DNA of 8,844 nucleotides from the NCBI GenBank assembly GCA_036830905.1, contig DAISNS010000084.1, positions 1-8,844 on the forward strand. Direction: 5' to 3'. The first letter of the stretch is position 1. Every line of letters starts with the position of its first letter. This DNA comes from Thermocaproicibacter sp002397355. GTDB lineage: Bacteria; Bacillota; Clostridia; Oscillospirales; Acutalibacteraceae. The notes under the pieces are model-generated. The model ran no database searches, had not been told where the DNA came from, and worked only from the letters and a program-made list of their open reading frames with translations. Positions 5,893-8,844 of this stretch are shown here, in pieces. The position numbers were made by a program, and so were the translations under genes.

Positions 5893-5901
5893 TGTTATAA
5901 T
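5893..5901 (+). promoter_or_regulatory. Extended -10 promoter for the ECF S-component gene
   Basis: TATAAT at 5896-5901 is a perfect -10 hexamer preceded by TGT (5893-5895), the extended -10 element. A perfect TTGACA lies at 5881-5886, but only nine bases separate it from the -10, too few for the normal 16-18 bp spacing. The 17-bp position holds only TTTATT (5873-5878). The predicted start of transcription is near 5908, giving a leader of about 70 bases before the ATG at 5978. The surrounding DNA is markedly more AT-rich than the genes. Confidence 0.6.
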
Positions 5902-5977
5902 GGCGGCGGCAAGGGAGAAAATAACGTGCCGGCGGAAAGCCATCCTTCGGTGCGGAAATTGGGAGAGTGTCGCAATC

Positions 5978-6622
5978 ATGAAAGCTTCCATCAGCCAAAA
6001 AACGCTTCGGGTCGCTCAATTCGCCTTACTGCTTGCTTTGGAGGCAATCGTATGTTTCACGCCTCTGGGCTCGCTGCCGGCCGTCGGTCCCGTTGTGGCA
6101 ACGCTCGGCATGATACCGGTCATCATAACGGCGATCGTGATGGGCACGGGAGCCGGTACGGCCATGGGCGCCTTTGCGGGTCTGTTCAGCTTCCTGGTGT
6201 GGACGTTTATGCCGCCGAATCCGCTGATGGCTTTTGTGTTTACCCCCGCTTATTCGCTCGGGGCGTCGCGGGGAAATTTCTGGAGCCTGGTTATTTGCTT
6301 TGTGCCGCGCATCCTGGTCGGAACGGTGGCGGGGCTCTGCTTCCGGCTATTTACCAGGCTGAACTGGAAGAAGCCGCTCGCGTACGGCGTCAGCGGCGTG
6401 CTGGGCAGCCTGGTCAATACGTTTCTGGTGCTCGGCGGCATATATTTCTTTTTCGGCAGCAGCTACGCGTCGGCGCTCGGGCAGAATTTCGGCGCGCTTC
6501 CGGCCCTCATCGGACTTATGATCCTGACGAACGGCATTCCGGAGGCCATTCTCGGCGGCATTGCGGCCTATGCGATAGGCTATCCCATCCGCAGGCATGT
6601 AATGCGCAGCAGCCGGTTTTGA
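5978..6622 (+). CDS. ECF transporter S component (vitamin/cofactor-binding membrane subunit)
   Basis: The 214-residue protein is strongly hydrophobic, with about six membrane helices near residues 11-28, 36-56, 60-78, 103-124, 136-158 and 178-203. This fits the substrate-binding S subunit of energy-coupling-factor importers, which works with a shared EcfA/EcfA'/EcfT module encoded elsewhere. The helix 1 region (LRVAQFALLLALEAIVCFTPLG), the small-residue-rich GTGAGTAMGAFAGLFSFL (56-73) and the PRILVGTVAGLCFRLF segment (110-125) match this family's style. Substrate specificity is not certain: the general layout resembles pantothenate/folate-type S components, and no diagnostic riboswitch is visible in the 70-base leader. 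The start at 5978 has GGGAG at 5961-5965. The longer frame from 5900 would begin inside the -10 box and cannot be transcribed from that promoter. It is probably monocistronic or shared with the next small gene. No transfer signs are seen. Confidence 0.85.
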   Translation: MKASISQKTLRVAQFALLLALEAIVCFTPLGSLPAVGPVVATLGMIPVIITAIVMGTGAGTAMGAFAGLFSFLVWTFMPPNPLMAFVFTPAYSLGASRGNFWSLVICFVPRILVGTVAGLCFRLFTRLNWKKPLAYGVSGVLGSLVNTFLVLGGIYFFFGSSYASALGQNFGALPALIGLMILTNGIPEAILGGIAAYAIGYPIRRHVMRSSRF

Positions 6623-6648
6623 ATAATCTCCCGCTTTGAGGACACAAT

Positions 6649-6675
6649 AAAAACAGCTTTCAAAATACTGTTTTT
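6649..6675 (+). terminator. Weak AT-rich terminator/attenuator hairpin after the S-component gene
   Basis: AAAAACAG at 6649-6656 pairs perfectly with CTGTTTTT at 6668-6675 around an 11-base loop, so the stem ends in five T. It lies 26 bases after the S-component stop and just before the ribosome site of the next gene. The stem is mostly A-T with only two strong pairs, so termination would be partial at best, and some read-through into the DUF1540 gene is likely. Confidence 0.45.
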
Positions 6676-6676
6676 C

Positions 6677-6680
6677 GAGG
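6677..6680 (+). promoter_or_regulatory. Ribosome binding site deciding the DUF1540 gene start
   Basis: GAGG (in GAGGTG, 6677-6682) sits eight bases before the ATG at 6689. The in-frame GTG at 6680 overlaps this site, so it is unlikely to be the start. Confidence 0.65.
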
Positions 6681-6688
6681 TGTCAAAT

Positions 6689-7015
6689 ATGACGGAACTT
6701 ACCTGTGGCGTAGGGGAATGCGTCAACAATGCGAAGGGCAAATGCTGTTTGCCCGGCATTGCGGTCGGCGGGCCGAACGCGGGAGACGCGAAGCAGACTT
6801 TCTGCTCGAATTTTTCAGAAGTGCAGTCCGCTTCCAGCGCCGTGTGCGACAGGCCCATGGAGAACCTGGCAATCCGCTGTGAGGCGGAGCATTGCAGCTA
6901 CAACACCGGCGGACGCTGCGACGCGGATCATGTGGATATCCGCACCACGTCGGAATCCGGCTGGCCGGAAAAGACCGAATGCGCGACTTTCCGCCAGGAA
7001 AGCGGAACAGAGTAA
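6689..7015 (+). CDS. Tandem DUF1540 cysteine-rich small protein
   Basis: The 108-residue soluble protein contains two copies of a DUF1540-like cysteine module. Copy 1 has C6, C11, C19 and C39. Copy 2 has C64, C69, C77 and C98. The spacing is almost identical (5, 8, 20 against 5, 8, 21), with matching text such as LTCGVGECVNNAKGKC and IRCEAEHCSYNTGGRC, and each copy closes with a Cys-x-x-Phe end (CSNF, CATF). C20 and C53 are extra. Four regularly spaced cysteines per copy suggest a structural metal site, probably zinc, but no function is established for this family, which is common in Clostridia. There is no signal peptide or membrane helix. The hairpin before it and the strong bidirectional terminator after it suggest either a short transcript of its own or read-through from the S-component gene. 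I assign no function. Confidence 0.88.
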   Translation: MTELTCGVGECVNNAKGKCCLPGIAVGGPNAGDAKQTFCSNFSEVQSASSAVCDRPMENLAIRCEAEHCSYNTGGRCDADHVDIRTTSESGWPEKTECATFRQESGTE

Positions 7016-7022
7016 TTCGACG

Positions 7023-7061
7023 AAAGAGATCCCCCGGAAAGCAATTCCGGGGGATCTCTTT
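7023..7061. terminator. Bidirectional terminator between convergent genes
   Basis: AAAGAGATCCCCCGGAA (7023-7039) and its exact reverse complement (7045-7061) form a 17-bp perfect stem with a five-base loop, AGCAA. The stem lies 7 bases after the DUF1540 stop and 20 bases beyond the clpB stop on the other strand. It begins with AAA and ends in TTT, so both strands present a GC-rich hairpin with a short U tract. The U tract is short (TCTCTTT), but the stem is very stable. Confidence 0.85.
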
Positions 7062-7081
7062 GCCTGAAGATCAGGGGGACG

Positions 7082-8844
7082 TTACGCGGGCTGTTCTTCC
7101 ACTGCGGTCAGGCTCTTGCCGTCGGAATCCACTTTCAGCACGGTCCGCGGCTTCAGCCCGCCGGCGATGATTTTTTTCGCGATGAGCGTTTCCACATTGC
7201 TCTGGATGAATCTCTTGAGCGGGCGCGCCCCATAGACGGGATCGTAGCCGCAGGAGACGACGTAGTCCCTGGCGGCGTCGGTCAGCTTCACATCAAGCTG
7301 CTTTTCCTCCAGGCGGCGGCGCAGGTCGGCGATCTGCAGGTCGACGATCTTGTAGATTTCCCCGCGCGTGAGCGGGCGGTAAAACACGATCTCGTCCAGA
7401 CGGTTGAGAAACTCGGGACGGAATTGCTTTTTCAGCAATGCGCGGACCTCGTTCTTCGCGGCCTCGCCGATGTTCCCGTTTGCGTCGATGCCCTCGAGGA
7501 TGCAGCTCGAGCCGAGGTTCGACGTCAGGATGATGATGGTGTTCTTGAAATCCACCGTGCGCCCCTGCGAGTCGGTGATGCGGCCGTCGTCAAGCACTTG
7601 CAGCAGGATATTGAAAACATCCGGGTGCGCCTTTTCCACCTCGTCGAACAGGATGACGGAATAAGGGTGTCTGCGCACCGCTTCCGTAAGCTGGCCGCCT
7701 TCCTCGTAACCGACATATCCCGGAGGCGCTCCGATCAGGCGCGATACGGAAAACTTTTCCATATACTCCGTCATGTCGATGCGCACCATGTTTTTCTCGT
7801 CGTCGAACAGCGCCTGTGCCAGAGCCTTGGCGAGTTCGGTCTTGCCGACGCCGGTGGGGCCGAGGAAGAGGAACGAGCCGATCGGGCGGTTGGGATCCTG
7901 GATGCCTGCGCGGGAGCGCAGAATGGCCTCTGAAACCTTTTTTACGGCTTCGTCCTGACCGATGACGCGCTTGTGGAGGATGTCTTCCAGGTGCAGCAGC
8001 TTCTCGCGCTCGGTTTCCATCAGGCGGGAAACGGGGATGCCGGTCCACTTGCCGACGATCTTCGCGATTTCTTCCTCCGTCACGCGGTCATGCAGCAGAG
8101 AGTCGTCGGTCCCCTGGGTTTTCTCCACGGTTTCCTCTTCGGCCTTCAACTGCTTCTGCAGCTCGGGCAGCTTGCCGTATTTCAGCTCGGCGGCCTTGTT
8201 CAGGTCGTAAACGCGCTCTGCCTTCTCAATCTCCGCGTTGACCTGTTCCAGTTCCGCGCGGAGCTGGCGCACCTTTCCGATCGCATTTTTCTCATTTTCC
8301 CATTTTGCCTTGCGTTCCTTCAGCTCGGCCCGCTCGTCGGCGAGTTCCTTCCGGATTTCCTTCAGGTGCTCCTGCGTGAGCGGATCGGAGTCCTTTTTCA
8401 GCGCCGCCTCCTCGATCTCGTGCTGCATGATGCGGCGCGAGATCTCGTCCAGCTCCACGGGCATGGAGTCGATTTCCGTGCGCACCATCGCGCAGGCTTC
8501 GTCCACAAGGTCGATGGCTTTGTCGGGCAGAAAGCGGTCGGAGATGTAGCGGTTGCTCAGCACGGCCGCGGCGATGAGCGCCTGGTCCTGGATCTTGACG
8601 CCGTGAAAGACTTCGTAGCGCTCCTTCAGCCCGCGGAGAATGGCGATCGTATCCTCGACGGACGGCTCTTCCACCATCACGGGTTGAAAGCGGCGCTCCA
8701 GCGCGGCGTCCTTTTCAATATATTGCCGGTACTCGTTCAGCGTGGTTGCGCCGATGCAGTGCAGCTCGCCGCGCGCCAGCATCGGCTTGAGCAGGTTGCC
8801 GGCGTCCATGCTGCCTTCGGTTTTGCCCGCGCCGACGACGGTGT
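7082..8844 (-). CDS. clpB: ATP-dependent disaggregase chaperone ClpB, partial (N-terminus beyond the right edge)
   Basis: ClpB is the hexameric AAA+ disaggregase that works with DnaK/DnaJ/GrpE to rescue aggregated proteins. The visible 586 codons are the C-terminal two thirds of a protein usually near 860 residues. The frame runs off the right edge, starting within HTVVGAGKTEGSMDAGN, just past Walker B of the first AAA+ domain. Next come IGATTLNEYR and ALERRF of domain 1, the coiled-coil middle domain (about 8475-8120, rich in E/K/R heptads) that separates ClpB from most Clp ATPases, and GKWTGIPVSRL. Domain 2 has Walker A GPTGVGKT (7838-7861), pore loop GYVG (7709-7720), Walker B ILFDEVEKAHPD (about 7620-7655), sensor 1 TSNLG (7511-7525) and FLNRLDEIVFYRPL (7381-7422). 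GARPLKRFIQ is near the end, and the stop is TAA at 7082-7084. There is no IGF/L ClpP-binding loop, in keeping with a chaperone rather than a protease partner. The promoter, and any CIRCE or CtsR site, lies outside the window. Confidence 0.97.
   Translation of the reverse strand, partial: TVVGAGKTEGSMDAGNLLKPMLARGELHCIGATTLNEYRQYIEKDAALERRFQPVMVEEPSVEDTIAILRGLKERYEVFHGVKIQDQALIAAAVLSNRYISDRFLPDKAIDLVDEACAMVRTEIDSMPVELDEISRRIMQHEIEEAALKKDSDPLTQEHLKEIRKELADERAELKERKAKWENEKNAIGKVRQLRAELEQVNAEIEKAERVYDLNKAAELKYGKLPELQKQLKAEEETVEKTQGTDDSLLHDRVTEEEIAKIVGKWTGIPVSRLMETEREKLLHLEDILHKRVIGQDEAVKKVSEAILRSRAGIQDPNRPIGSFLFLGPTGVGKTELAKALAQALFDDEKNMVRIDMTEYMEKFSVSRLIGAPPGYVGYEEGGQLTEAVRRHPYSVILFDEVEKAHPDVFNILLQVLDDGRITDSQGRTVDFKNTIIILTSNLGSSCILEGIDANGNIGEAAKNEVRALLKKQFRPEFLNRLDEIVFYRPLTRGEIYKIVDLQIADLRRRLEEKQLDVKLTDAARDYVVSCGYDPVYGARPLKRFIQSNVETLIAKKIIAGGLKPRTVLKVDSDGKSLTAVEEQPA

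Noticed and set aside
5900..5977. 26-residue N-terminal extension of the ECF S component
   Set aside because: The ATG at 5900 overlaps the -10 box, so it would not be in the transcript. The ATG at 5978 starts just before the first membrane helix.
5881..5977. Riboswitch (THF, TPP, cobalamin or preQ1 type) before the ECF S-component gene
   Set aside because: The leader is about 70 bases and I could not match a known aptamer core. GGGAGAGTG at 5961 resembles only a fragment of the THF consensus.
1..8844. CRISPR array, insertion sequence, prophage or defence system
   Set aside because: There are no regularly spaced long repeats, no transposase or integrase motifs, and no nuclease, toxin or defence domains. 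The genes are metabolic, transport and chaperone genes.

Overview
The window comes from a GC-rich bacterium, most likely an anaerobic Clostridia member such as the Oscillospiraceae/Ruminococcaceae. The support for this is a vitamin-type ECF transporter S component, a tandem DUF1540 cysteine-rich protein typical of Firmicutes, strong AGGAGG-type ribosome binding sites, and AT-rich sigma-A-like promoter patches in otherwise GC-rich DNA. The taxon is inferred from gene families and style, not from a marker gene.

Positions 1-68 look like the last codons of an unidentified gene. A GC-rich regulatory gap follows, then a tight five-gene plus-strand operon from about 191 to 5846. Its genes are a LacI-family repressor (301-1341), two different xylose-isomerase-like TIM-barrel sugar isomerases/epimerases (1382-2161 and 2200-3099), a Gfo/Idh/MocA NAD(P)-dependent oxidoreductase (3096-4283) and uronate isomerase UxaC (4330-5739). 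A -35/-10 promoter sits before the repressor gene, and a perfect 6-4-6 palindrome centred on CpG (225-240) lies on the expected transcription start. This is the classic layout of a LacI-type repressor controlling itself and its whole operon. A composite hairpin with a six-T run (5780-5846) closes the operon.

UxaC fixes the theme as hexuronate (glucuronate/galacturonate) use. The usual partners UxuA/UxuB/UxaA/UxaB, a transporter and a classical glycoside hydrolase are all absent from the visible operon. Instead there are an oxidoreductase and two TIM barrels, a combination known from inositol catabolism and from redox-assisted (3-keto) glycoside cleavage. The hypothesis most worth testing is that these three enzymes free or remodel an unusual uronic-acid-containing substrate before UxaC.

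The rest is conventional. A separate AT-rich promoter patch drives a six-helix ECF S component (5978-6622), followed by the small DUF1540 protein (6689-7015). A perfect 17-bp hairpin (7023-7061) separates this unit from a convergent minus-strand clpB, which is cut by the right window edge (7082-8844). I saw no tRNA, rRNA, CRISPR array, insertion sequence or phage gene.
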